Below, piece by piece: positions 35,121-44,152 of a stretch of 64,000 bases of DNA. The DNA is from Roseobacter sp. CCS2. Its GTDB lineage: Bacteria > Pseudomonadota > Alphaproteobacteria > Rhodobacterales > Rhodobacteraceae. The translations under genes were made by a program, and so were the position numbers. The DNA lies in NCBI RefSeq assembly GCF_000169435.1, contig NZ_AAYB01000001.1:496001-560000 (forward strand). The letters run 5' to 3'. The notes below the pieces were generated by a model, which saw nothing but the letters and a program-made list of their open reading frames with translations, did no database searches and was not told the DNA's origin. The number at the start of each line of letters is the position of its first letter. Positions within the stretch are counted from its first letter, which is position 1.

Positions 35121-35218
35121 TCGACCACTGTTTCCCTACCCGGCCCAGTCTTTCGATCACGTTTGACCGAGCCGCGCCGCTGCACTTCCGCGAGCGGGTT
35201 ATATAAGGAAATAAGGAC
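35121..35218 (+). promoter_or_regulatory. Leader of cold-shock gene 2 (shared leader motif)
   Basis: Begins TCGACCACTGTTTCCCT and aligns with 34677 onward through CAGTCTTTCGATC and TGACCGAG. A perfect GAAATAAGGA-type ribosome region ends just before ATG 35219. Downstream of the shared block the two leaders diverge. Confidence 0.6.
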
Positions 35219-35428
35219 ATGGCTTCAGGCACTGTCAAATGGTTCAACACCACCAAAGGTTTTGGCTTTATCGCACCTGATGGTGGCAGTAAGGACGTTT
35301 TTGTTCACATTTCAGCTGTCGAACGGTCTGGTCTGACCGGACTCAAGGATGACCAGAAGGTCAATTTTGATATCGAAGCAGGCCGTGACGGACGCGAAAG
35401 CGCCGTGAACCTGACACTGGCCGATTAA
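35219..35428 (+). CDS. Cold-shock domain protein 2
   Basis: 69 residues, differing from protein 1 by a few conservative changes (for example KDDQKVNFDIEAG for [13 protein letters not shown]). Same RNP1 KGFGFI and RNP2 VFVHI motifs. Coding sequences differ mostly at silent positions, so the duplication is not very recent. Followed by a hairpin with a T-run. Confidence 0.97.
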   Translation: MASGTVKWFNTTKGFGFIAPDGGSKDVFVHISAVERSGLTGLKDDQKVNFDIEAGRDGRESAVNLTLAD

Positions 35429-35456
35429 GGCACATTATTGTTTAGTAAATTTTGGA

Positions 35457-35485
35457 AATGGCCGCCTGATCCGGCGCCCATTTTT
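35457..35485 (+). terminator. Terminator between csp2 and dodecin gene
   Basis: AATGGCCGCC pairs with GGCGCCCATT (one mismatch) around TGATCC, followed by T's into the convergent dodecin stop. May serve both directions. Confidence 0.65.
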
Positions 35486-35486
35486 C

Positions 35487-35687
35487 TTAGTCCAGAACAA
35501 ATGTGACCTTCATCACAACGCGGTATTCATCGACTTTGCCGTCTTTGACGGTGACCTTCTGATCGGCAACCCAAGCGCCGGTAATCCCTTTCAGCGTCTT
35601 TGATGCGCGCTTGATCCCGTTCTCGACAGCATCGTCGAATGATTTCGACGAGGACGAAATAATCTCTGTGACCTTTGCAACTGACAT
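35487..35687 (-). CDS. Dodecin family flavin-binding protein
   Basis: 66 residues, the usual dodecin size. SVAKVTEIISSSSKSFDDAVENGIKRASKTLKGITGAWVADQ is the strand-helix core, followed by YRVVMKVTFVLD. Dodecins form hollow 12-mers that store flavin (or bind CoA) and buffer it. GGGAG ribosome site 8 bases before ATG. It lies 42 bases after the SRAP gene on the same strand and could be co-transcribed with it. Confidence 0.92.
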   Translation of the reverse strand: MSVAKVTEIISSSSKSFDDAVENGIKRASKTLKGITGAWVADQKVTVKDGKVDEYRVVMKVTFVLD

Positions 35688-35729
35688 TCATATTCTCCCT
35701 TTTGTTGATTGTACCGGGAAAACCTAACC

Positions 35730-36311
35730 CTACGCCCCGTCCCAGTCCACATCATCGACTTTTTCGACGCGCAATTTACCATCGGGAAAAGGCTGCATCA
35801 GCAACTTGGCATCTTCTTCATCGCCCTCAAGCCACTGCGTGCATTGGTCTTCCGTCAGGATCACGCCCATGCGGTGATGAATGTCGCGGACATCCGCCGA
35901 TGGCGCGCAAGTAACTGTCGCCACCTGTGGGACTTGCACCCCGCCCGGGCCGTTCCACACGTCATAAACCGCTGCAAAGTAAAGCAAACCGCCATCCTTG
36001 CGCTTGATCCGCCACGGCTGCTTATGCCGTTTCTCACCCGTCCATTCGTACCAGCCGCTTGCGGGAACAATGGCGCGTTTCACATCGGCAAACGCGGATT
36101 TGTCGAACACCGTTTCGGACCGCGCATTGATGATCGTTTCCATCACGGGACGACCACGGGCGTTGACCCGACCAACCGGGATCATGCCCCAGCGCATATG
36201 TTGCGTACCATCAGTGGTCAGTGTGATCACCTCTTGACCGGGGGCGATGTTCAGGCGTGGCGCATCCGCTTTTTGGCCAACCTGTTCAGTCAGGAAAAAC
36301 TGCCCCGGCAT
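35730..36311 (-). CDS. SOS response-associated peptidase (SRAP) domain protein lacking Cys2
   Basis: 193 residues. SRAP proteins (YedK/HMCES) normally begin MCGRF and use the exposed Cys2 to crosslink abasic sites in single-stranded DNA. Here the start is MPGQFF: Cys2 is Pro and Arg4 is Gln. Other hallmarks persist: NARSET (about 63-68), PASGWYEW (about 83-90) with the glutamate, and HHRMG (about 145) in place of HNRMP. The start is secure: an in-frame TAG lies two codons upstream and tesA ends 3 bases before. A loss of crosslinking or a shifted function is implied. Other members with this change may exist; I cannot check. Confidence 0.85.
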   Translation of the reverse strand: MPGQFFLTEQVGQKADAPRLNIAPGQEVITLTTDGTQHMRWGMIPVGRVNARGRPVMETIINARSETVFDKSAFADVKRAIVPASGWYEWTGEKRHKQPWRIKRKDGGLLYFAAVYDVWNGPGGVQVPQVATVTCAPSADVRDIHHRMGVILTEDQCTQWLEGDEEDAKLLMQPFPDGKLRVEKVDDVDWDGA

Positions 36312-36314
36312 CGC

Positions 36315-37019
36315 CTATTGCGCAGCCGTCACAAGATCAAGCACCGCAGGCCCAATCGCTGCAACAATGACTGAAACCCCTTCGGGATTGGGGTGAATGC
36401 CGTCGGGTTGCAGAAACTCTGACATACCTTCCTGCATGCCAGCCGCGGCACGCAGACCAGCGGCGAAATCAGCGTAAAGCGCGATGTCGTATTTTGTGGC
36501 AAGCTCCACATACATGCCTTCAAATTCTTGTTTGTACTCCAGCCCGTAATTCGCGCCAACTGACAGCCCGACCAATAGCATTTCAACCCCTGCGTCTTGT
36601 CCGGCGGCCAGCACCCCGTCCAGATTGGCGCGACTTACAGCAGGGTCGATGCCGCGCAGATAGTCATTACCCCCCAGCGTCACGATCATGGCGTCCACCT
36701 CTGGGGTCAGTGTCCAGGCGACACGGCTAAGGCCACCAGCCGTGGTATCGCCGGATACCCCTGCGTTCATGACTGTCACATCTGCGCCTTGCTGTTCCAG
36801 CCACGCCTCTAGCTGCGGTACAAATCCATCGTCTTGCGCAAGACCGTATCCAGCAGTCAGACTATCGCCCAGTGCCGCAATTGTTACCGTTTCTGCCTGC
36901 GCCAGCGTCGTTGTCAGCAAAAGTGCCGCCCCTAACTTGGCAGCACGCGAAACGGCCCCATATGCAAAGGCAGACCCCCCGATTGAGGCCCATTTGATGA
37001 CCGAAGCTGTTCTATCCAT
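36315..37019 (-). CDS. tesA: TesA-like SGNH/GDSL esterase (arylesterase/lysophospholipase type)
   Basis: About 234 residues; exported. Signal segment LGAALLLTTTLAQA with cleavage before ETVTIAALGDSLTAGYG, which holds block I (GDSL serine). Block III GGNDYLRG and the catalytic pair DGIHPNPEG near the C-terminus are present. Hydrolyses acyl or aryl esters and thioesters in the periplasm. The start is uncertain: ATG 37019 lies 22 bases inside the divergent ybbA gene, and no in-frame ATG exists closer to the signal peptide. A much longer open frame upstream is only the antisense of ybbA. The tesA/ybbA-ybbP divergent layout is the same as in E. coli. Confidence 0.85.
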   Translation of the reverse strand: MDRTASVIKWASIGGSAFAYGAVSRAAKLGAALLLTTTLAQAETVTIAALGDSLTAGYGLAQDDGFVPQLEAWLEQQGADVTVMNAGVSGDTTAGGLSRVAWTLTPEVDAMIVTLGGNDYLRGIDPAVSRANLDGVLAAGQDAGVEMLLVGLSVGANYGLEYKQEFEGMYVELATKYDIALYADFAAGLRAAAGMQEGMSEFLQPDGIHPNPEGVSVIVAAIGPAVLDLVTAAQ

Positions 37020-37689
37020 CGCAAATGCCAATCTATCGCTCGACGGTAACGCAGGACGCGTCGATATCCTGCATGACATCTCTCTCGACGTTATGGCGGG
37101 GGAAACGCTAGGGTTGGTCGGGCCGAGTGGGTCTGGCAAATCATCGCTCCTGATGTTGATGGGTGGGCTGGAACAGGCAACATCAGGGCAGATCATGGCC
37201 TTGAAGCAGGATCTGACGGCGATGAACGAAGACCAGCTTGCCCTCTTTCGTAGGGATAATATGGGGGTGGTGTTCCAATCTTTCCACCTAATCCCCACAA
37301 TGACGGCCTTGGAAAACGTCGCAACCCCGTTAGAACTGGCCGGCGCAAAAGATGCTTTTGCCCGCGCCGAGGCAGAGTTGGCGGCCGTGGGCCTTGCTGA
37401 CCGGATCAACCATTACCCAAATCAAATGTCTGGGGGTGAGCAGCAACGCGTCGCACTTGCCCGTGCTTCAGCCCCGCGTCCACGCATCCTTTTGGCAGAT
37501 GAGCCAACGGGCAATTTGGATGAAACCAACGGGCAAGCGATCATTGACTTGCTGTTTGACCTGCGCGACCGGCATGGGGCCACACTGGTTATGGTCACGC
37601 ATTCGGGCGAATTGGCCAGCCGTTGTGACCGGGTGGTGCGCCTGCGCGATGGACGCATTGATGCACCAGTGGCAAAGGCCGCCGAATGA
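36997..37689 (+). CDS. ybbA: ABC transporter ATP-binding protein, YbbA-like (LolD-type)
   Basis: 230 residues. Walker A GPSGSGKSS (about 43-51), MSGGEQQRVALARA (about 145-158), Walker B LLADEPTGNLDE, VTHSGELASRCDRVVRLRDG. This is the MacB/LolD type that works with FtsX-like permeases. ATG 36997 overlaps the tesA 5' end on the other strand. Its TGA overlaps the ybbP ATG. Substrate unknown; the link to TesA suggests lipid or lipoprotein-related export. Confidence 0.92.
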   Translation: MTEAVLSIANANLSLDGNAGRVDILHDISLDVMAGETLGLVGPSGSGKSSLLMLMGGLEQATSGQIMALKQDLTAMNEDQLALFRRDNMGVVFQSFHLIPTMTALENVATPLELAGAKDAFARAEAELAAVGLADRINHYPNQMSGGEQQRVALARASAPRPRILLADEPTGNLDETNGQAIIDLLFDLRDRHGATLVMVTHSGELASRCDRVVRLRDGRIDAPVAKAAE

Positions 37690-40202
37690 GCCTTGCAATC
37701 TCGGCCAGACTTGCGGCGCGTGAATTGCGTGGCGGTTTACGTGGGTTCCGCGTCTTTCTGGCTTGTCTGGCCTTGGGCGTTGCAGCCATTGCCGCTGTCG
37801 GCACTGTGCGTGCTGGCATTGAGGCCGGGCTGAAACGCGATGGCGCGGCCCTTTTGGGTGGTGACGCAGAGGTGGAGTTTACGTACCGCTTCGCCCGTGA
37901 GGCTGAATTGGACTGGCTTCAGTCCATATCTGACGATATTTCTGAAACTGTTGATTTCCGGTCGATGGTCGTGGTCGAACAAAACGGCGAAACCGAACGT
38001 GGGTTGACACAAACCCGTGCGGTCGATGACCTTTATCCTTTGATTGGTGAGGTCCAGCTTGATCCACCTATACCCTTACCCCAAGCATTGGCTGACAAAG
38101 GCGGTGTGATGGAACGTGTGCTGGCCGACAGGCTGGCACTCGCACCCGGTGATCTGTTTCGGCTGGGCGAACAGACCTTCACATTGCGCGCGATCCTTGA
38201 TCGCTATCCAGACAACGCCGCTGGTGGTTTTGGCCTTGGGCCGCGCACCATCGTGCGAACAGATGATCTGGCGGCATCCGGGCTGATCGCGGAAGGGACA
38301 CTGTTTTCCACCCAATATCGCCTTGATTTGCCGCAAGGCGCCGATCTAGCAGTATTGGAACAAAACGCCGAAGCACAGTTCCGCGACAGTGGACTGCGGT
38401 GGCGTGATAGCCGCCGTGGGGCTGGCGGGGTGGCGCAATTTGTGGATCGGATCGGGGCATTCCTGATCCTTGTTGGGCTGTCGGGGCTCGCCGTGGGCGG
38501 CGTTGGTGTTTCGGCGGCCGTGCGCGCGTATCTGGCGGGGAAAACGGGGGTTATTGCCACGCTGAAAACTGTGGGTGCCACGCGTAAGATCATCTTTCAA
38601 ACGTACTTTATCCAAATCGGCGTGCTGACCCTAGCAGGGGTTTTGATCGGTCTGATCTTGGGGGCAGCACTGCCGGTTCTATTCGCTCCGCTGATCGAAG
38701 CACGTCTGCCCATTCCGGCTGTCTTTACCGTCTATCCTGCACCGCTGTTTGAGGCCGCGGTTTACGGTCTGCTTGCCGCGCTTGTCTTTACACTTTGGCC
38801 GCTTGCGAAAACCGAAGATGTCCGTGCCGCTACCTTGTTCAGAGACGCATTTACAGCAAGCGCCGCCCTGCCCGCAGCTCGTTATCTGATCGCGATACTG
38901 GCTTTGCTTGCCTTATTGATCGGCACCGCCGTTTGGTTTTCCGGCACCGTTTTCCTGACGCTATGGACAGCAGGCGGCATCGCAGGCGCGCTTTCGATCC
39001 TCGTAATTGCAGCCTACATCATTCGCTGGGTCGCAAGACGGCTGCGCAAGGCCACACGCGGACGCCCTGCCCTACGGCTTGCCTTTGGATCCATTGGCGC
39101 GCGCGGGGGTGAGGCGACATCGGTCGTCTTGTCTTTGGGCCTTGGCCTGACGGTTCTGGCAGCGGTCGGTCAAATTGATGGGAACCTGCGCAGTTCGTTT
39201 TCCAATGATCTGCCCGAAATCGCCCCCAGCTATTTCTTTGTTGATATCCAGCCTGACCAAATCGAAGGGTTTCGTGAAAGGCTCAATTCCGATGCGGCAG
39301 TCAGCCGGGTTGATACAGCGCCAATGCTGCGCGGCATCATCACGCAAATCAACGGCCGTCCCGCAGAAGAGGTCGCAGGTGGCCATTGGGTGACCCAAGG
39401 CGACCGGGGCATCACCTATGCAGACGCACAGCCCACGGGCACCGAAGTAACCGAAGGCACTTGGTGGCCTGCCGGGTACGATGGTCCGCCGCAAATCAGC
39501 TTTTCAGCTGAGGAAGCCGCCGAGATGGGCTTGCAATTGGGTGACACAATGACCGTCAACGTATTGGGCCGCGATATCACCGCAGACGTTACCAGCTTTC
39601 GTGATGTCAGTTGGGAAGACGCAGGCATCGGTTTTGTCCTAGCCATGAATCAAGGTGCGCTGGCAGGCGCGCCGCACAGCTGGATTTCGACCGTCTACGC
39701 CGAGGAAGAGGCCGAAGCGGCGATCCTGCGCGATCTGGCGACTGCCTATCCCAACATCACGGCCATCCGTATCCGTGACGCGATTGATCAGGTGATCGAA
39801 TTGGTCGGCGGGATTTCAGCGGCGACACGGTATGGCGCACTGATCACGCTTGTCACTGGTTTCTTGGTGCTGATTGGTGCCGCAGCTGCGGGCGAACGGG
39901 CGCGCACCTTTGAAGCGGCGGTTCTAAAGACATTGGGTGCACCACGCCGCCGCATCATCGCAAGCTTTGCACTGCGCGCCGCAATCCTTGGATTGGCGGC
40001 GGGGATGGTTGCATTGGGCGCTGGTATCTTGGGCGGCTGGGCAGTATCGACCTTCATTATGGAGACCGGCTATACCATCATATGGTCGAACGCATTGCTG
40101 ATTATCGGCGGCGGTGTGCTGGCCTCACTTTTGGCTGGATTGGCATTTGCATGGCGTCCGCTTTCGGCGAAACCAGCGCAGGTGTTGCGCGCACGCGAAT
40201 GA
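37686..40202 (+). CDS. ybbP: FtsX-like ABC permease, YbbP-like
   Basis: 838 residues. Four-plus-helix core duplicated: an N-terminal helix near 20-40, a large extracytoplasmic domain, three helices (about 255-375), further helices (about 405-450), a second periplasmic domain, and three C-terminal helices ending RPLSAKPAQVLRARE. FtsX/MacB_PCD features include TLKTVGATRKIIFQTYFIQ and VLKTLGAPRRRIIASFALRA as paired coupling helices. The partner is the upstream YbbA ATPase. Substrate not known. Confidence 0.9.
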   Translation: MSLAISARLAARELRGGLRGFRVFLACLALGVAAIAAVGTVRAGIEAGLKRDGAALLGGDAEVEFTYRFAREAELDWLQSISDDISETVDFRSMVVVEQNGETERGLTQTRAVDDLYPLIGEVQLDPPIPLPQALADKGGVMERVLADRLALAPGDLFRLGEQTFTLRAILDRYPDNAAGGFGLGPRTIVRTDDLAASGLIAEGTLFSTQYRLDLPQGADLAVLEQNAEAQFRDSGLRWRDSRRGAGGVAQFVDRIGAFLILVGLSGLAVGGVGVSAAVRAYLAGKTGVIATLKTVGATRKIIFQTYFIQIGVLTLAGVLIGLILGAALPVLFAPLIEARLPIPAVFTVYPAPLFEAAVYGLLAALVFTLWPLAKTEDVRAATLFRDAFTASAALPAARYLIAILALLALLIGTAVWFSGTVFLTLWTAGGIAGALSILVIAAYIIRWVARRLRKATRGRPALRLAFGSIGARGGEATSVVLSLGLGLTVLAAVGQIDGNLRSSFSNDLPEIAPSYFFVDIQPDQIEGFRERLNSDAAVSRVDTAPMLRGIITQINGRPAEEVAGGHWVTQGDRGITYADAQPTGTEVTEGTWWPAGYDGPPQISFSAEEAAEMGLQLGDTMTVNVLGRDITADVTSFRDVSWEDAGIGFVLAMNQGALAGAPHSWISTVYAEEEAEAAILRDLATAYPNITAIRIRDAIDQVIELVGGISAATRYGALITLVTGFLVLIGAAAAGERARTFEAAVLKTLGAPRRRIIASFALRAAILGLAAGMVALGAGILGGWAVSTFIMETGYTIIWSNALLIIGGGVLASLLAGLAFAWRPLSAKPAQVLRARE

Positions 40203-40753
40203 ACGATCCTGCTTTCTTTGGCTATGGCAGCCTCGTCAATCTGGCAACGCATGCTTATGATGATCCGCGCCCGGCTGTGCTGCATGGCTGGCGGCGTGTA
40301 TGGCGGCCGACCAATTTGCGCAAAGCGGCTTATCTGTCGGTCATGCGATGCGGACAAACCAGTTTACACGGCGTGATTGCCCGCGTTCCGGGCGCGGATT
40401 GGGTATCGCTGGATCAACGCGAGGCGGCGTATCAACGCCATGACGTCAGTCATACAATCCATCATGATGGCCCCTATGCGCCGACTGCAGTCTATCAAGT
40501 TAAGCCCGATCATATTGCCAATGCGGGCAGTCACCCGATCCTGCTCAGCTACGTCGATGTGGTCGTGCAGGGCTATCTGCGGGTACATGGTCATGCAGGT
40601 GTCACCCACTTCTTTGAGACCACAGATGGTTGGAACACGCCCATCCTGAATGATCGCGCGAACCCGATCTATCCGCGCCACCAGATCCTAAGCCGGGCCG
40701 AACAGGCCTTGGTCGATGACCACTTAACGGCGGTGATGGAGAAGGCTGAATAG
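40199..40753 (+). CDS. Gamma-glutamylcyclotransferase-family protein
   Basis: 184 residues. FFGYGSLVN at the N-terminus is the substrate-binding YGSL motif of GGCT/ChaC-like folds, followed by LHGWRRVWRP and REAAYQRHDV with the expected acidic residue. Members cleave gamma-glutamyl peptides (for example from glutathione) or gamma-glutamylamines; the specificity is unclear. ATG 40199 overlaps the ybbP TGA; the longer open frame lies inside ybbP. The last 30 bases overlap the convergent MATE gene. Confidence 0.8.
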   Translation: MNDPAFFGYGSLVNLATHAYDDPRPAVLHGWRRVWRPTNLRKAAYLSVMRCGQTSLHGVIARVPGADWVSLDQREAAYQRHDVSHTIHHDGPYAPTAVYQVKPDHIANAGSHPILLSYVDVVVQGYLRVHGHAGVTHFFETTDGWNTPILNDRANPIYPRHQILSRAEQALVDDHLTAVMEKAE

Positions 40754-42136
40754 GCGCGCTTGCCGGGCGAAAGGTTCGGCTGGTGTCGTCCCTGCCGCTT
40801 GCCTTGCGATAACACGGCGGGCGAGCAGAAAAGCAGCCAGCGCGAAAACCGCACCACCCAGCGATTGGCCAATCAAGACACCCGGTGCACCAAACCATAC
40901 GGCCCCGACAATGACAAAAGGGATCGTGCCCAGCGTGTGGCGTCCCCAATTCACGATTGTGGAATAGAATGGACGCCCCAGATTGTTGAACGCCGCGTTG
41001 GCCACAAAGATAACGCCATTAAAAAAGAACATCAGCGACAGTGGACCAGCAAAGAGAAACACGAGCGTCAGGGCAAGCCCGTCTTCCAGTTGGAAAAGCA
41101 TCTGAATGCCCGGACGAGCAAGAAAGAACAATGTGGAGACAACAATCACCACTATCCCTGTGAAAACCAAACCCTCGCGGAATGCCCCACGCACGCGGTC
41201 GCTGAGCCCCGCCCCGGCGTTCTGCCCGATAATGGGCCCGATGGCACCAGACAGCGCAAAGATGATCCCAAAACCAACCGGTGTCATACGGGCAACAATC
41301 GCCATGCCGGCAACGGCCTCTTCCCCGAAATCTGCCATCGCCCGTGTCACGTAAGCTTGCCCAATTGGCGTCGCCAGCTGTGTCAGAATAGCTGGGATCG
41401 CAATCGCCAGGATCGGGCGCAGATCAATCGTCAGGCTTGCGGCGGTAGGTTTATCGAAACCGTCATAGTGCCGGATCAGTGGCAAGAGCGCTGTGATCGC
41501 AATAACGACCCGCGCGCAAACGCTGGCAAGGGCGGCGCCGGTTAGTTCCAAATCAAGCCCGAAGATTAGGATCGGATCAAGAACCGCGTTAACCAGCCCG
41601 CCCCAGATCGTGGCCATCATGGCACGTCGGGCATCACCATGGGCCCGCAGAATGGCGCCGCCGATCATCCCAACCATAAGGAAGGGCAAAGATGGGACGA
41701 TGATCTGCAAATAGTGGACCGCCAGTTCCAGCGTTTCACCGGTCGCGCCCAACAACGATGCAAGTGTGCTGAGATTGAACCAGACAGCTGCCGCAAAGAC
41801 AGCACCGAAGATCACGCCGTAAATTAATGCGTTTGTCGCGCGCCTGCGGGCTTCTTCTGCCTGACCAGCACCCAAGGCGCGCGCGACCAAGGCGCCAGCT
41901 GCAATTGTCATCCCAATCCCGAATGAGGTCGTAAAAAACAGGATTGCACCGGCGTAACCCACCGCAGCGGCCAATTCAGCCTTACCCAGCATCGAGATGA
42001 AGATCATGTCGACAAAATCGACAAGAAAGACAGCCATCAGCCCGATGGAGGCCGTGAGCGACATCACCGAGATATGCCCAAACAGACTGCCTTGAGTGAA
42101 TTTCGCCTGGGCGTCCGGGGCTTTGCTATCGCTCAT
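40724..42136 (-). CDS. MATE-family multidrug/organic cation efflux transporter
   Basis: 470 residues, about 12 membrane helices in two bundles. GHISVMSLTASIGLMAVFLVDFVDMIFISMLGKAELAAAVGYAGAI opens the first bundle; ATPIGQAYVTRAMADFGEEAVAGMAIVARM opens the second. The family exports cationic compounds using Na+ or H+. Its stop lies 30 bases within the convergent cyclotransferase gene. Substrate not predictable. Confidence 0.92.
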   Translation of the reverse strand: MSDSKAPDAQAKFTQGSLFGHISVMSLTASIGLMAVFLVDFVDMIFISMLGKAELAAAVGYAGAILFFTTSFGIGMTIAAGALVARALGAGQAEEARRRATNALIYGVIFGAVFAAAVWFNLSTLASLLGATGETLELAVHYLQIIVPSLPFLMVGMIGGAILRAHGDARRAMMATIWGGLVNAVLDPILIFGLDLELTGAALASVCARVVIAITALLPLIRHYDGFDKPTAASLTIDLRPILAIAIPAILTQLATPIGQAYVTRAMADFGEEAVAGMAIVARMTPVGFGIIFALSGAIGPIIGQNAGAGLSDRVRGAFREGLVFTGIVVIVVSTLFFLARPGIQMLFQLEDGLALTLVFLFAGPLSLMFFFNGVIFVANAAFNNLGRPFYSTIVNWGRHTLGTIPFVIVGAVWFGAPGVLIGQSLGGAVFALAAFLLARRVIARQAAGTTPAEPFARQARLFSLLHHRR

Positions 42137-42219
42137 GTCAATCGTGCGCCTGCGCTGGGGTGATCATACCCTATGGAGCGCAGGACGCCTTGCAAAGTTC
42201 AAGAACTTTCGGGCCGGGT

Positions 42220-43545
42220 TTAGTCTTCGAATGTGGGGCGCGTCTGCAAAAGCGGCATCACATCCGCCATTTCGGGCCCGCGCTGACGGCCTGTTACGGC
42301 CTTGCGCAGTGGCATGAACAGGCCTTTGCCCTTACGCCCTGTCGCTTCTTTCACCGTCGTTGTCCATTCGCTCCAGGTCGTGGATGTGTAGGGTAAAGGT
42401 GGCAACATCGCGAAAGCTTCGGCAACAAAGGCGCGGTCGTCGTCTTCGACCAATGGTGTTGCTCCGTCGCGGAAAAGAACCCACCAGTTGGCGACTTCAT
42501 CAAGACTATTGATATTCTCGCGCACCACATTCCAAAACGGTTCTTTGATCTCATCCGGCACACCAGCCGATGTTAAAACATCGGCCACGTCACCCGCGCT
42601 AAGTGTTGCAAGATGACGGGCGGTGAGTGGGATCAGGTCTTGGGCGTCGAATTTCGTAGGCGCAGAGCCGAACTTTGACAGGTCAAAACCCGCGACAACG
42701 TCGGCGATGTTGCTGCGCAATTCAACCGGATCAGATGAGCCCAAGCGCGCCATCAGCGACAGGATTGCCTGCGGTGCAATCCCTTGCTTGCGCAGGTCGC
42801 GCAGCGCCAGCGTGCCAAGGCGTTTGGACAGCGCCTCGCCCTGCGGGCCGGTCAGCAGCGAATGGTGCGCAAAGCGCGGCACATCGCCGCCCAGCGCTTC
42901 GATCATCTGGATTTGCGTTGCAGTGTTCGTGACATGGTCAGAACCGCGCACCACGTCGGTGATACCCATTTCGGTATCATCCACGACGGACGCCAATGTA
43001 TAAAGGATCTGGCCATCATTCTTGAACAAGACCGGGTCACTGACGGACGCCGCATCAATTGAGATGTCGCCGATAATCCCGTCAGTCCATTCAATCCGCT
43101 TGTGATCCAGCTGAAAACGCCAATGCGATCCGCGTTCGGCCCGCAGCGTGTTCTTTTCATCCTCTGACAGGTCCAAGGCCGCGCGATCATAGACCGGCGG
43201 TTTACCCATATTCAGCTGTTTCTTGCGCTTGAGATCCAGTTCAACCGGTGTTTCAAAACACTCATAAAGCCGCCCCATGTCGATCAGCTTTTGCTTGGCG
43301 GCCAGATAGTTGTCCATGCGTGCCGACTGATGTTCAATCCGGTCCCATGTAAAACCAAGCCATGTCAGGTCTTCTTTGACGCCTTCAATATATTCGTCCT
43401 TGGATCGTTCTGCATCCGTATCATCAATCCGCAGAATGAAGGTGCCGCCCTGTTGCCGTGCGATGGCATAGTTGAATAGTGCCGCGCGCAGGTTGCCGAT
43501 GTGCAACCAGCCGGTGGGCGATGGGGCGAATCTGGTGGTGGTCAT
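42220..43545 (-). CDS. gltX: Glutamate--tRNA ligase
   Basis: 441 residues. Class I motifs: PSPTGWLHIGNLRAALFNYAIAR (HIGH region, about 8-30) and GEALSKRLG (about 237-245) in the KMSKS position, a non-consensus form. Zinc-site and anticodon-binding regions follow. Alphaproteobacteria often have two GltX copies; this shorter one could be the paralogue that charges tRNA-Gln or both tRNAs, but that cannot be decided here. CAGGAGA lies before ATG 43545. Confidence 0.94.
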   Translation of the reverse strand: MTTTRFAPSPTGWLHIGNLRAALFNYAIARQQGGTFILRIDDTDAERSKDEYIEGVKEDLTWLGFTWDRIEHQSARMDNYLAAKQKLIDMGRLYECFETPVELDLKRKKQLNMGKPPVYDRAALDLSEDEKNTLRAERGSHWRFQLDHKRIEWTDGIIGDISIDAASVSDPVLFKNDGQILYTLASVVDDTEMGITDVVRGSDHVTNTATQIQMIEALGGDVPRFAHHSLLTGPQGEALSKRLGTLALRDLRKQGIAPQAILSLMARLGSSDPVELRSNIADVVAGFDLSKFGSAPTKFDAQDLIPLTARHLATLSAGDVADVLTSAGVPDEIKEPFWNVVRENINSLDEVANWWVLFRDGATPLVEDDDRAFVAEAFAMLPPLPYTSTTWSEWTTTVKEATGRKGKGLFMPLRKAVTGRQRGPEMADVMPLLQTRPTFED

Positions 43546-43670
43546 GGGTCCGTCTCCTGTTGATGGGCTTTGAGCATGAGACGGATGGGATGTCCAGTTT
43601 GGCCGGTGCTTTCAGATGCGCGCGCCCAGCTTCGCCTCTGCCAGAGTTTGATGGAACGACGAATGACAGG

Positions 43671-44099
43671 CTAGCTTGGCTTGATGGGCCAGCGTTTGCC
43701 TAAATCATCAAGACCCGCACGGATCAATTCGTCCAACACAGCCATATCAATGTCGGCAAGCTTGTTGATGTAGAGGCAGGATTTGCCGATTTTATGTTTC
43801 CCCAACCGGGACAGGATCGTCCCAAAGTCGGCATATCCGGGCATAATGTAGATCGACAGGTTACTCTTTCGTGGGCTAAAGCCGGTGGCCAGAAAATCGC
43901 CGCTGCGACCGCTGTTGTAAGTATAATGATACTGCCCGTAGCCGATCATAGTGGGCCCCCACATTTGCGGCTCCCATTCTGTAGTTTTGCGAAACAGCTT
44001 ATCGAGTTGTCGCGCATCCGACTGCCGCGTTGGATGCGCGACCGCGGCGATAAAATCATCAACGCTTTGAACTGTTGCTTGGGTCTTATTTTCGGCCAT
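43671..44099 (-). CDS. DUF1801 domain protein
   Basis: 142 residues. TVQSVDDFIAAVAHPTRQSDARQLDKLFRKTTEWEPQMWGPTMIGYGQYHYTY is the DUF1801 pattern; the C-terminus KLADIDMAVLDELIRAGLDDL completes it. Function unknown. No membrane segment. Start uncertain: ATG 44099 (MAENK) is used; ATG 44114 is an alternative, and neither has a clear ribosome site. Confidence 0.8.
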   Translation of the reverse strand: MAENKTQATVQSVDDFIAAVAHPTRQSDARQLDKLFRKTTEWEPQMWGPTMIGYGQYHYTYNSGRSGDFLATGFSPRKSNLSIYIMPGYADFGTILSRLGKHKIGKSCLYINKLADIDMAVLDELIRAGLDDLGKRWPIKPS

Positions 44100-44152
44100 G
44101 CGCAAGGTTATCATGGTTAGGCGCAGCGACAAAGGCGCAGCAGAGCACTGCC

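Noticed and set aside
36315..37409. 364-residue reading of the tesA frame
   Set aside because: The extra N-terminus is the antisense of ybbA; the signal peptide and GDSL block start near 36920.
42220..43545. gltX with defective KMSKS as a pseudogene
   Set aside because: The SKR core is kept, the frame is intact, and a non-consensus loop is known among short GltX paralogues.
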